DNA of 49,075 bases. It comes from Anaerolineales bacterium UBA2317. GTDB taxonomy: Bacteria > Chloroflexota > Anaerolineae > Anaerolineales > Villigracilaceae. The stretch is from NCBI GenBank assembly GCA_002345215.1, contig DDVH01000043.1, positions 65,932 to 115,006 of the forward strand, given 5' to 3'. The first letter of the stretch is position 1, and each line of letters opens with the position of its first letter. The position numbers and the translations under genes are program-made. Under the pieces are notes generated by a model. The model was given only the letters and a program-made list of their open reading frames with translations, was not told the origin of the DNA and searched no databases. Positions 24,658 through 32,907 of this stretch are shown in pieces.

Positions 24658-25449
24658 ATGAAAAACCCCAAGGTGTTCTTTGAAAACAATCAAATCAAAA
24701 TTATCAATGACGATGTCATTACCACCAAACTTGTCGAAGATAATAGCATTGACCTGATTGTCACTTCGCCTCCTTACAACGTGGATATTGCTTACAATTC
24801 CCATAAAGACGATTTATCCTACACAGAATATCTTGAGTTCAGTGAAAAGTGGATGTCCCGTTGTTTTGACTGGCTCAAAGAAGATGGGCGTTTTTGTTTG
24901 AATGTCCCACTAGATAAAAACAAAGGTGGACAACAAAGCGTTGGTGCAGACATCACTACGATTGCAAAAAAAATCGGCTTTCAATATCATTCCACAGTCA
25001 TTTGGAATGAAGGCAACATTTCTCGAAGAACCGCATGGGGGTCATGGAAGAGTGCTTCTGCACCATTTGTGATTGCGCCCGTAGAATTAATTTTGATTTT
25101 ATACAAAAAAAATTGGAAGAAAACTAGCGGAAGCAAAGTCTCTGACATTGAACGTGATGAATTTATGGAATGGACAAACGGCGTGTGGACATTCAACGGC
25201 GAAAGCAAGAAAAAAATTGGACATCCAGCACCCTTTCCACTAGAGTTGCCGAGGCGTTGTATCAAAATGTTTAGCTATGTTGGGGATACTATCTTAGACC
25301 CATTTAGTGGTAGTGGCTCTACAATTATTTCTGCTGCGTTGAATCAGCGAAAAGGTGTAGGGATTGAAATTGATAAAAAATACTGCACATTATCTAAGAA
25401 GCGGGTGGTTGATTTAACTTCGGCAGTTCAAAAAGAATTAATTAAATAA
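24658..25449 (+). CDS. Solitary type-beta DNA methyltransferase (probably N4-cytosine)
   Basis: SAM-dependent modification enzyme, 263 aa. Catalytic motif IV, TSPPYNVDI, comes near the N terminus (about residue 36), and the SAM-binding motif I DPFSGSGST comes near residue 218. This is the beta-class order. SPPY rather than DPPY favours N4-cytosine over N6-adenine, though SPPY is not exclusive. No restriction endonuclease gene flanks it: an orphan methylase or epigenetic regulator is more likely than a restriction pair. The recognition sequence cannot be told. A terminator follows. Confidence 0.9.
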   Translation: MKNPKVFFENNQIKIINDDVITTKLVEDNSIDLIVTSPPYNVDIAYNSHKDDLSYTEYLEFSEKWMSRCFDWLKEDGRFCLNVPLDKNKGGQQSVGADITTIAKKIGFQYHSTVIWNEGNISRRTAWGSWKSASAPFVIAPVELILILYKKNWKKTSGSKVSDIERDEFMEWTNGVWTFNGESKKKIGHPAPFPLELPRRCIKMFSYVGDTILDPFSGSGSTIISAALNQRKGVGIEIDKKYCTLSKKRVVDLTSAVQKELIK

Positions 25450-25452
25450 AAA

Positions 25453-25479
25453 AGACCCTAAAGAAAATCTTTAGGGTCT
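25453..25479. terminator. Bidirectional intrinsic terminator
   Basis: A perfect 12-bp stem AGACCCTAAAGA / TCTTTAGGGTCT with an AAA loop, between the convergent methyltransferase and SDR genes. Confidence 0.92.
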
Positions 25480-25485
25480 AACTTT

Positions 25486-26154
25486 TTAATACAACGGAAT
25501 CCTTGCTCCACTAATTTTTCCTGCTTCATCCGAAAATAAATATTGAATCGCAGAGACAATTTCCGCAGGGGTGGTGCCTGTGCCTTTGTTTTCTACATCA
25601 ATCGCTCGCACTTGGATAATATTAGCAGTCACTTTGAATTCTTTGAGTTCAGCTGCTAGATTCAATACCATGTTTTCTTGGGCGGCTTTGGCAGGCGTAT
25701 ATACACCTGATTTTCCAGATGGATTTGGAACTGTAGAAGCAGAGACGATAATCACACGTCCCCAATTGTTGCCAGACAAAGGTTTTGATAATGACTTGAA
25801 TAAATTAAACGTCGTACGCACATGTTGATTAAGCATAAATTCCAAATCATCATGTGAAGTATCTACAAACGTTTTGCCGCCGACCCATCCGCCGATGAGA
25901 TGGAATAAAGCGTGGATACTGCCGAATTTGGAAAGAGCAGTTTCCACCGAAGTTTGAAGCGCATTTGCATCAATTAAGTCAACGGCTTGAGTCAGAAATC
26001 TATTATTTTGTAAATTCAAATCTTTTGCTAATGAATCTAATTTATTTTGTTTGGTTCCCATCAAAATTAAGTTATGCCCTTGCATTGCAAAAACTTTGGC
26101 GGTTAAACTTCCGAGCGCGCCAGTGGCACCCGTGATGAGAATATTTTTATTCAT
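25486..26154 (-). CDS. Short-chain dehydrogenase/reductase
   Basis: NAD(P)-dependent Rossmann oxidoreductase, 222 aa from the chosen start. The cofactor motif ITGATGALGS is at residues 6-15. The catalytic Ser is in VIIVSAST and the Tyr-Lys pair in YTPAKAA. I start at ATG 26154, which overlaps the ribA stop by 8 bp (ATGAATAA) behind a GGAAG SD, rather than at a Met seven codons earlier. Substrate unknown. The coupling to ribA may be only operonic convenience or a link to a flavin- or pteridine-related step. Confidence 0.88.
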   Translation of the reverse strand: MNKNILITGATGALGSLTAKVFAMQGHNLILMGTKQNKLDSLAKDLNLQNNRFLTQAVDLIDANALQTSVETALSKFGSIHALFHLIGGWVGGKTFVDTSHDDLEFMLNQHVRTTFNLFKSLSKPLSGNNWGRVIIVSASTVPNPSGKSGVYTPAKAAQENMVLNLAAELKEFKVTANIIQVRAIDVENKGTGTTPAEIVSAIQYLFSDEAGKISGARIPLY

Positions 26155-26812
26155 TCGCTTCCCAGTGAAAATCAATCATGTGACCCGACTTGGCGGCTTT
26201 GGTTTTTAAGTAAGCGCGATTGTGTTTGTTGGTTGGCAAAATGTGCGGCAAACGTTCGTTGACGATAATGCCATGCGATTTTAATTGCTCAATTTTTTTC
26301 GGGTTGTTGGTCATCAATCGCACTGAATTAACTTTTAATGCTTTCAACATTTCTGCCGCGATGGTGTAATCACGTTCATCATCACGAAAACCCAAAGCAA
26401 CATTTGCTTCAACAGTATCTAACCCTTGGTCTTGCAAACTATAAGCGCGGATTTTATTTGTGAGACCAATGCCACGACCTTCTTGACGAAGATATAAAAC
26501 AACGCCTTGTTTCATTTTATTTATTTTTTTCAAAGCATGTTCTAATTGGTCGCGGCAATCACAACGATACGAACCCATTACATCGCCTGTTAAACATTCA
26601 GAATGTAAACGCACGGGCACATTTTCAGAATTCAAAATATCACCTTTGAAAATAGCAACGTGTTCTTTGTTATCTAAATTATTTGAAAAAGCAACGATGT
26701 GAAAATCACCAAAACGAGTTGGCAAATCCGCAATTGCTTCGATACGCACTGATAATTGACTTAAATCTTCTTGAATTAAAAGTTGTACTTTTTCATGTGT
26801 TGTGGTCGTCAT
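26147..26812 (-). CDS. ribA: GTP cyclohydrolase II
   Basis: Zinc enzyme that opens GTP to the diaminopyrimidinone phosphate at the start of riboflavin synthesis. 221 aa. The zinc ligands are in SECLTGDVMGSYRCDC, and the catalytic/GTP-binding segment RQEGRGIGLTNKIRAY follows. Downstream NPKKIEQLKSHGI is also conserved. No DHBP-synthase (RibB) domain is fused. It lies 10 bp after the RibD-type reductase and overlaps the SDR start. SD AGAGG. Confidence 0.95.
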   Translation of the reverse strand: MTTTTHEKVQLLIQEDLSQLSVRIEAIADLPTRFGDFHIVAFSNNLDNKEHVAIFKGDILNSENVPVRLHSECLTGDVMGSYRCDCRDQLEHALKKINKMKQGVVLYLRQEGRGIGLTNKIRAYSLQDQGLDTVEANVALGFRDDERDYTIAAEMLKALKVNSVRLMTNNPKKIEQLKSHGIIVNERLPHILPTNKHNRAYLKTKAAKSGHMIDFHWEANE

Positions 26813-26822
26813 AGTGTTACCT

Positions 26823-27503
26823 CTATAAAAATTTATATCGAAGAATTACGCCGCCGTCTTCCCATTGTTCAACGTGAGATAACTTTAAATTCAAGGCGTG
26901 TTCGCGAATTAATCCAAAACCATCTGCTACTGTCGGGGCATTTGCACCACCAAAAATCATTGGCGCAATGTAAATCATCAATTCATCTACCAAGCCCAAA
27001 CGCATCAGTTCAAAATTAATTGTGCCACCACCTTCCACCATTAAAGAATCTACACCATTTTTTTTCAACGTGTGCATCATGTTTGTCAAATCAACTTGAG
27101 AAGAATCTTCTACAAACACTTCTACACCATGCGCGCGTAATAATTCAACTTGGCTTATAGATGTTTGTGATGTCGTAAATATTACCACTCGCGCGGGTCC
27201 AACCTTAATAAAATCTGAGTCTAATGAAAGATTTATATTGGATGCGACTCCAATTTTTATAGGATTTTCTGACCGCCCCTGCTTGATTCTATTCTCACGC
27301 AACGCTTCATTCTTGACCGTCAACTTGGGTGTTTCAGCGGATAAAGTTTTCCCACCTACAAGGATTCCGTCCACGCTCGCTCGTAATTCATCCACCCGCG
27401 CCTTATCTCTCGCAGACGAAATGGTTGAACCTTTTCTTTCAAAGGTATCAATCTTTCCGTCCGCCGTCATGGCGACGTTGATAAAGGTATAGGGTCGGTT
27501 CAT
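26823..27503 (-). CDS. RibD C-terminal-type reductase without deaminase domain (archaeal/RIB7-like)
   Basis: 226 aa, resembling 2,5-diamino-6-ribosylamino-4(3H)-pyrimidinone phosphate reductase. The N terminus TFINVAMTADGKIDT, then RVDELRASVDGILVGGKTL, then LMVEGGGTINFELM and IYIAPMIFGGANAPT are the family blocks. It is only the reductase half; bacterial RibD normally has an N-terminal zinc deaminase, absent here. That is the archaeal/fungal layout. It is the first gene before ribA, which supports the riboflavin role. DHFR-like relatives of other function are the alternative. Confidence 0.85.
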   Translation of the reverse strand: MNRPYTFINVAMTADGKIDTFERKGSTISSARDKARVDELRASVDGILVGGKTLSAETPKLTVKNEALRENRIKQGRSENPIKIGVASNINLSLDSDFIKVGPARVVIFTTSQTSISQVELLRAHGVEVFVEDSSQVDLTNMMHTLKKNGVDSLMVEGGGTINFELMRLGLVDELMIYIAPMIFGGANAPTVADGFGLIREHALNLKLSHVEQWEDGGVILRYKFL

Positions 27504-27513
27504 GGTGTGAATA

Positions 27514-27605
27514 TGTCATTGCGAGACGTGCTCTTGTTCTTTGCGTCGAAGCAATCTCAAACGCATCATAAGATTGCTTCGCTCGTTTCACTCGCTCGCA
27601 ATGAC
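27514..27605. repeat. 92-bp inverted-repeat-ended element with TGTCATTGCGAG ends
   Basis: The left end TGTCATTGCGAG and right end CTCGCAATGAC are inverted (11 of 11 shared bases). The centre GAAGCAATCTC...GAGATTGCTTCG-like arms form further inverted pairing. It is related in layout to the elements at 1588 and 19074 but is a distinct family. The type is common in Chloroflexota and other anaerobes. It lies between the M1 peptidase and reductase genes. Confidence 0.8.
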
Positions 27606-27611
27606 GAAAGC

Positions 27612-29198
27612 CTAATACGAACTCAAAAAATACCTACTTAACAAATCACTGATATTCACATTCACAATCTCACGTTGCAGGGCAAAAAAGTCTGCCCCTG
27701 TAGCGTGTTTGTATGAATATCTTCTGACATATTCTTGCAGAAATTTAGAGAAATTTCCATAGCCCATTCGTTCGCGCAGTTCGTCTAAGAATAATGCGCC
27801 TTGAAAGTAAACCGCATTTGTATACAGACGGAAGGATTGACCATTATAGATATTCGTATCCACATACCCTGAGGGATTAAAGTAATTGACTCTAAACTGC
27901 CACCACCAACTGATATTGGCTGGGTAATTATTTTCGTAAAAAATTCTTTCGCTGTAAGTAGATAATGCTTCGTCTAACCACGGTTCCATAGCATGGTCAC
28001 TGCCTACGAGGCTATACCACCATTGATGTGCTACTTCATGGATTCCGATGGTGGCTAAATTACTTCTTGCCGTTCCGTTATATTGACTATAAAAATCTGT
28101 GGATAGAAAAATTAAACCATCGTATTCCATGCCATCATCCATATCGGTTTGGACGATGGTCAAGGCTTGGTGTGGATATGGTCCAAATTGTTGAGAAAAG
28201 GTATTAATAGCTTGTGAAGAATATAAAGCGACACCTTCGGCACCGCTTTTGTATCCGCCAGCGAAATAATAAGAACGGATGACAATATTGCCAGCAGAAG
28301 TTTCGTGAACCAAAAATTCATTGCTAGCAGATAATGCCAATGTCCGTGCACCATATAAACGATAGCGAGTCCATTCGCCGTTTGATTCAGGAGATGCTCC
28401 CACTGCTAAAGTGACACCAGAATCTGTTTTGATATTCAATTCAATATCCGATGAATCGTAAACAAGATTTTCTCCCCACGGCATAGAGTCGTGTAAAACC
28501 CAGCCGTTTTTATATGGAACTACAAAAGGATACCAATCTACTAAATTGATTTGGTTAAAGTCATAGCCGAAAACATCATTGGATGATTTTTGCGGAATAT
28601 TCAAACTGAAATTCATCACAATGGTTGTGGCAGAATTTGCAGGTAAAGTTTGCGGCAAGTTGAGCGTGAGTCTTTGTCCGCTGAGGTTATAGGAAGAAAT
28701 CGTTGTATTGTCTTGTGTGATTGTATTAAGAGAAAATGCTCGGTTATATAAATTTGGTGGAACGGCTAACACCAATTCGGATAAATTTATGCCAGTGTTG
28801 TTGTAATAGCGAATCGTTTGGTCAACGGCGATGGTTTTGTTTGCAAAATTCAAAGTTGCATACAAAATGTAATTTGTGCGAGAAGAATTTGTAGGCGCAG
28901 AAGATGTTGGGAGGGCGGAATCAGATGTCACCGTAGGGGGAGGCGATGTTAAAGTCAATGTTGGTGTTGAGGTTATTGTTGGGCTTATCGTAAATGTTGG
29001 AATAGGTGTATCCGTCGAATCGGATGGTTGAAACGGCGTGGAGGTTAAATCTGTGTTTGGTTTTTCAATGGCAACTTGTGCAAATGAAAGTGGCGTGGGC
29101 GTAGGTGTGGCAATGGGTGAATTGCACGCGATTATAAAAACAGAAAGTAGAAAGTGAAGCGTGAAACGTGAAATGTGATTTGTAATGCGTAATTTCAT
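27612..29198 (-). CDS. M1-family metallopeptidase lipoprotein (second of tandem pair)
   Basis: Probable surface zinc aminopeptidase of 528 aa. A lipobox FIIAC places the lipidated Cys at residue 25. Residues 30-105 are a Thr/Pro/Ser-rich linker. Then the M1 fold: exopeptidase-like DGMEYDG near 355-361, zinc site H387-E388-x-x-H391, and E410 eighteen residues later. All zinc ligands are present. The signal peptide is encoded by a run of degenerate ATTACGCATTAC-like words. It overlaps its paralogue by 4 bp (ATGA), so the two are translationally coupled. Confidence 0.9.
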   Translation of the reverse strand: MKLRITNHISRFTLHFLLSVFIIACNSPIATPTPTPLSFAQVAIEKPNTDLTSTPFQPSDSTDTPIPTFTISPTITSTPTLTLTSPPPTVTSDSALPTSSAPTNSSRTNYILYATLNFANKTIAVDQTIRYYNNTGINLSELVLAVPPNLYNRAFSLNTITQDNTTISSYNLSGQRLTLNLPQTLPANSATTIVMNFSLNIPQKSSNDVFGYDFNQINLVDWYPFVVPYKNGWVLHDSMPWGENLVYDSSDIELNIKTDSGVTLAVGASPESNGEWTRYRLYGARTLALSASNEFLVHETSAGNIVIRSYYFAGGYKSGAEGVALYSSQAINTFSQQFGPYPHQALTIVQTDMDDGMEYDGLIFLSTDFYSQYNGTARSNLATIGIHEVAHQWWYSLVGSDHAMEPWLDEALSTYSERIFYENNYPANISWWWQFRVNYFNPSGYVDTNIYNGQSFRLYTNAVYFQGALFLDELRERMGYGNFSKFLQEYVRRYSYKHATGADFFALQREIVNVNISDLLSRYFLSSY

Positions 29199-30679
29199 TG
29201 ATAAATACTGCGGAAGTATTGATTGAGTAAATCTGAAATATCGGCGCTGGTGTGCGTTCTTAAGATTCGGAAGAAATCATTGGCTGTGATAATTTTTCCG
29301 CGACCTTGATTCAAATAATCTTGTAAGAAAGCGTTGAAGGCTTCATCACCGATTCGTTGGCGTACGTTTTCAAGAAATTTTGCGCCTTGAAAATAAGTTG
29401 CGTTGGTATATGGGCGAAAACCTTCGCCTTCATAAATGGGAATATCTACAAAGCCTCCAGGCTTATAAAAATCAATCCGATACGTCCACCACCAACTGAC
29501 TAAATCGGGATAAACACTTTCGTAATAAATTCTTTCGCTATATGTTGCCAGTGCTTCATCAACCCATGGTTGTAAGGCTTGGTCGCTGGCGACTTGCTCA
29601 AACCACCATTGGTGTGCGGTTTCATGCACGGCAACAAATGTTAAATAATTGGCAGGCGTGCCATCATATAAATTATAAAAATCTTTGCTCAAATAATAGA
29701 AGGCAGAATATTCCATGCCATCATTAAAGTCACCCATCACAATTGCCAAACTTTTATGTGGATATGCTCCATAGCGTTGAGAAAATACTTGCATAGATTC
29801 TAAAGTGGCTTGTAATGCGGCTTGACCACCACGTTCGTTGAATGGGAAGTAATAACTTGTTAATGTTACATCACCGAATTGCGTTGTTGAAGTTTGAAAA
29901 TCTCGGCTGGCAGATAATGCAAATGTGCGTGCAGAATTAATTTTATAAGTTATTGAGCCATCGGCTTGTGTTTCAGGCACGCCACTTGATGCAACGATTG
30001 GCGCGGATGCTGGATCTACAAATTTGAGATTAACTTCATAATCCGCGGCATCATACACTAAATGCTCTCCGTAATACCACGGCTCATGCAAAACCCATTC
30101 GCCGTTGATGTTTGGCACAACAAATGGATACCAGTTTGTTAAATTAATTTGTCTGCTAGTGTAGCCATAAATGCGCGGGCGTGAAATGCTTGGGTCTTCT
30201 TGTTCGGCAAATGGCAATGCTAAAGAATATTGAATATCAATGTCAACTGTTTCGTTGGGTGCAAGAAAAAATGAAAGCGGAATATCGAGTCGTTGATTCG
30301 TAATTAGGTAATTCGTAATTGCTTCACCATTAATTGAAATACTGGTTAAGTTAAAACTTCCTTGCCATAAATTTGGCACAATCGCAATCACCAAATTATT
30401 TAATTGATTTCCCGTTAAATTCGGATACAAAATATTTTGATTCACGCCCACAGTTTTGGCATCGTAATCTATCAAAACGTCTAACGTGTAAATGGCTTTT
30501 TCAAGTGCAGGAACAGGAGTCACCGTAGGAAGAGGCGTTTCAGTCGGAAGCACTGGTGTATCTGTGACGGGTAACGCTTCAAACACAGGGATAGTTGGTG
30601 TGGCGACTTCAACATTTGTTTGCGGTGAAGAACAAGCCACAATCAATAGCGTGAGTAAAAATAAAATTTTGTTTCGCAT
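29195..30679 (-). CDS. M1-family metallopeptidase lipoprotein (first of tandem pair)
   Basis: 494-aa paralogue of the next gene. Lipobox LLIVAC gives Cys16, followed by a Thr/Pro-rich linker to about residue 58. Motif NDGMEYSAF precedes the zinc site H352-E353-x-x-H356, with E375 nineteen residues after H356. Both genes lack long C-terminal domains, so they are short M1 enzymes. Outside-facing peptidases with two related specificities are likely. The ATG is 7 nt below a TAGAAT -10 box. Confidence 0.9.
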   Translation of the reverse strand: MRNKILFLLTLLIVACSSPQTNVEVATPTIPVFEALPVTDTPVLPTETPLPTVTPVPALEKAIYTLDVLIDYDAKTVGVNQNILYPNLTGNQLNNLVIAIVPNLWQGSFNLTSISINGEAITNYLITNQRLDIPLSFFLAPNETVDIDIQYSLALPFAEQEDPSISRPRIYGYTSRQINLTNWYPFVVPNINGEWVLHEPWYYGEHLVYDAADYEVNLKFVDPASAPIVASSGVPETQADGSITYKINSARTFALSASRDFQTSTTQFGDVTLTSYYFPFNERGGQAALQATLESMQVFSQRYGAYPHKSLAIVMGDFNDGMEYSAFYYLSKDFYNLYDGTPANYLTFVAVHETAHQWWFEQVASDQALQPWVDEALATYSERIYYESVYPDLVSWWWTYRIDFYKPGGFVDIPIYEGEGFRPYTNATYFQGAKFLENVRQRIGDEAFNAFLQDYLNQGRGKIITANDFFRILRTHTSADISDLLNQYFRSIYQ

Positions 30680-30686
30680 GGGCGCA

Positions 30687-30692
30687 ATTCTA
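30687..30692 (-). promoter_or_regulatory. -10 box of the M1 peptidase pair, leaderless type
   Basis: On the minus strand TAGAAT is followed by TGCGCCC and then the ATG. Confidence 0.45.
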
Positions 30693-30742
30693 CCTTAACG
30701 ATATGCTCCTTGCGCCGTCTCTGCGAAAATAAATAAATAAAT

Positions 30743-30764
30743 AAGCCGCCGAGGACGGCGGCTT
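30743..30764 (-). terminator. Intrinsic terminator of the SRPBCC gene
   Basis: A 9-bp GC-rich stem AAGCCGCCG / CGGCGGCTT with an AGGA loop, then T-rich ATTTATTTATTTATTTT on the minus strand. Confidence 0.8.
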
Positions 30765-30784
30765 GAGCATAAAATTAGAAGTTC

Positions 30785-31225
30785 TTAACCTTCCATTTTC
30801 TTTTTCAAGGTTCCCAATGCAGCGGTGTAACCTGCCACCATTTGATTTTTCATCATATCTTCCATGCCGGGCATAGAGGGCATTCCGGGTGGGACGAGTT
30901 GTGCTTCGGTTTGCAAGGTGACTTTTGTGCCTTTGCCTTCGGGTTCTAGAATGTAAGTGCTGATGACATCTGATGCAGGCGGGGCAGCGTATGTTTTTGA
31001 ACCGTAGATTTTATTTTTTTCGTAAGCAATCACTTCAGATGTAATTACATTTTCTACACCGTTCATGGCTTTGACAGTAGTCTTGATTTTCGTGCCGAGT
31101 TTGATTGGACCATCTGCTTCAACTTTGATGACGTAATCACTTTTTAGCGAATCAAGACTAGAGACATAGTCAAATATTTTTTCAGGTGAAGCATTGATTT
31201 GTGTGGAAACTTCGATAAGTGCCAT
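30785..31225 (-). CDS. SRPBCC-family (polyketide-cyclase/CoxG-like) small protein
   Basis: 146-aa helix-grip fold protein. It starts ALIEVSTQINASPEKIFDYV, the usual SRPBCC opening, with strands ending in TLQTEAQLVPPG and a C-terminal helix carrying a Met-rich loop (GMPSMPGMEDMM). Such proteins bind hydrophobic ligands or act as CoxG-like maturation factors; neither partner is present. SD AAGGAG. The Met-rich insertion (about 112-128) is unusual and may contact metal or membrane, which is inference. Confidence 0.8.
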   Translation of the reverse strand: MALIEVSTQINASPEKIFDYVSSLDSLKSDYVIKVEADGPIKLGTKIKTTVKAMNGVENVITSEVIAYEKNKIYGSKTYAAPPASDVISTYILEPEGKGTKVTLQTEAQLVPPGMPSMPGMEDMMKNQMVAGYTAALGTLKKKMEG

Positions 31226-31259
31226 TTGTTTTCTCCTTGAGTTTTGTGAGTTTATGTCA

Positions 31260-32096
31260 TTATATAGACTTCACTCTTTTATACAAGAACCCAAGTAGGA
31301 ATAAGAAGGTAGCCGTTAGTACTATGGCTGAACCAGAAGCAATACTAAAATAATATGAAAGATATAAACCAACTACACCAGAAAATGCGGCAATGATTGC
31401 GGCGAGAATCATCATGGTAGATAAACGATGAGTGAGCATAGATGCAGTTGCGGCAGGTGTGACTAACATGGCAACCATCAATGCGACTCCGACGGTTTGT
31501 AATGAGACAGCCACTGTGACGGCAATAAGAGTCAGCAAAAGGTTATTGAGCAGGTTGACGGGGAGTCGAAGCGTGAGCGCGAGGACAGGGTCAAATGATA
31601 TGGTTGTAAATTCTTTATAGAATGCAATCACAATCAACAAAACAATTCCACCGAAAATTGAAATCAGCCACAAACTTTGCGTTGAGACTCCAAGCACATC
31701 ACCAAAAAGAAAATGACTCAAATCCACTGCATAACTGCGGACGGTTGAAATCAAAGCAATGCCGAGCGCGAACATGCCTGCAAAAATAATGCCAATGGCT
31801 GTATCCTCTTTGACTTGTGCTTGTTTGCTGATTGCTCCAATGCCTAGGGATGCAACGATGGCTGTACCTAATGCCCACCAAAATAATATTTCGCGTGCAT
31901 TGCCGGAGATTAAATATCCCAAAGCAATGCCAGGCAAAATAGTATGCGCGAGTGCGTCACCAAAAAATGCCATGCCACGTAAAACTACAAACGTTCCAAT
32001 CACTGCACAGACGATGCCAACCATGATGGCGGCAAGCATGCCACGAAGCATAAATTCATATTGCAATGGAGATGAAAGCCAATCAATGATGGTCAT
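31260..32096 (-). CDS. znuB: Zinc ABC transporter permease
   Basis: Inner-membrane channel of a zinc importer. From the chosen start the protein is 278 aa with about eight to nine membrane segments. The opening IDWLSSPLQYEFMLRGMLAAI and LRGMAFFGDALAHTILPGIALGY (in parts) are the ABC-3 permease signature. I choose ATG 32096 because a GGAG lies upstream; a Met ten codons earlier would overlap znuC more. It overlaps the znuC 3' end by 14 bp, so the genes are coupled. Confidence 0.93.
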   Translation of the reverse strand: MTIIDWLSSPLQYEFMLRGMLAAIMVGIVCAVIGTFVVLRGMAFFGDALAHTILPGIALGYLISGNAREILFWWALGTAIVASLGIGAISKQAQVKEDTAIGIIFAGMFALGIALISTVRSYAVDLSHFLFGDVLGVSTQSLWLISIFGGIVLLIVIAFYKEFTTISFDPVLALTLRLPVNLLNNLLLTLIAVTVAVSLQTVGVALMVAMLVTPAATASMLTHRLSTMMILAAIIAAFSGVVGLYLSYYFSIASGSAIVLTATFLFLLGFLYKRVKSI

Positions 32097-32898
32097 GTTC
32101 GTTTTCATCTCCGCAACATGAATCATCTAGTGTTAAGAGATTGTCATTTCCATTTGTAGTTCGTAACCTTGCACCATAGGCTTGCAATAAATTTTCTGTT
32201 TTCATCACAGATGATGGTTCATCAAACGTAATAATCTTATGATTCAACAACATTATTCTGTCAAAGTGACGAGATGCTTGCTCAAGGTCATGTGTGGCAA
32301 CCATCACAGTCACATTTTGACCTTTGAGCGTATCTAACAAATCAAGCAAACTTTCTTGAGCAGGAGTATCTAAACCAGTAAGAGGTTCATCCATTAACAT
32401 CAATTCTGCTTCTTGAGCCAGTGCTCGCGCAATAAACATGCGTTGTTGCTGACCGCCCGAAAGCTGATTGATTTGCCGTTTGGATAAATTTTCTAATTGC
32501 ACAGTTTCCAACACATGATTTACAAAATCCCAATCTTTTTTACTTGGCAATTTAAACAAACCCAACTTAGCATTGCGTCCCATCATCACCACATCAGCCA
32601 CATTGACTGGAAAAGCCCAATCCACTTGTGAGCGTTGCGGAATATAAGCAATACATTGATGCACCAAAGGATTCGAACCTGAAATTGTCACTAAACCTTG
32701 ATTTGGTTGCAACACTCCAGCCACCACTTTAAACAAAGTGCTTTTGCCTGCACCATTGGGTCCAACAACTGCAACACGTTCGCCAACATGCAAATGGAAA
32801 TTAATATCTTCCAATGCAACTCGTCCGTTATAGCGCACCGAAAGATTTTGCACATTGAGAATCGGTTTATCCGTTTGATGGATGACTTGAGGATACAT
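32083..32898 (-). CDS. znuC: Zinc ABC transporter ATPase with His/Cys tail
   Basis: ATPase of the importer, 271 aa. Walker A GPNGAGKST, signature LSGGQQQRMFIARAL, Walker B LMLMDEPLTGLD, H-loop VATHDLE. The last residues DDSCCGDENEHDHH form a Cys/His-rich tail, unusual for ZnuC, which may sense or hold zinc. The ATG at 32898 is preferred to a TTG two codons upstream. The gene starts 9 bp after the znuA stop. Confidence 0.93.
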   Translation of the reverse strand: MYPQVIHQTDKPILNVQNLSVRYNGRVALEDINFHLHVGERVAVVGPNGAGKSTLFKVVAGVLQPNQGLVTISGSNPLVHQCIAYIPQRSQVDWAFPVNVADVVMMGRNAKLGLFKLPSKKDWDFVNHVLETVQLENLSKRQINQLSGGQQQRMFIARALAQEAELMLMDEPLTGLDTPAQESLLDLLDTLKGQNVTVMVATHDLEQASRHFDRIMLLNHKIITFDEPSSVMKTENLLQAYGARLRTTNGNDNLLTLDDSCCGDENEHDHH

Positions 32899-32907
32899 AA
32901 TCAAATT

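Noticed and set aside
24658..25449. Complete restriction-modification system
   Set aside because: Neighbours are a DMT permease and an SDR; no endonuclease or specificity subunit is seen.
30294..30324. Repeat insertion in the first M1 peptidase (ATTCGTAATT twice)
   Set aside because: The paralogue aligns without a gap there (ITNYLITNQRL versus ISSYNLSGQRL), so it is not an insertion.
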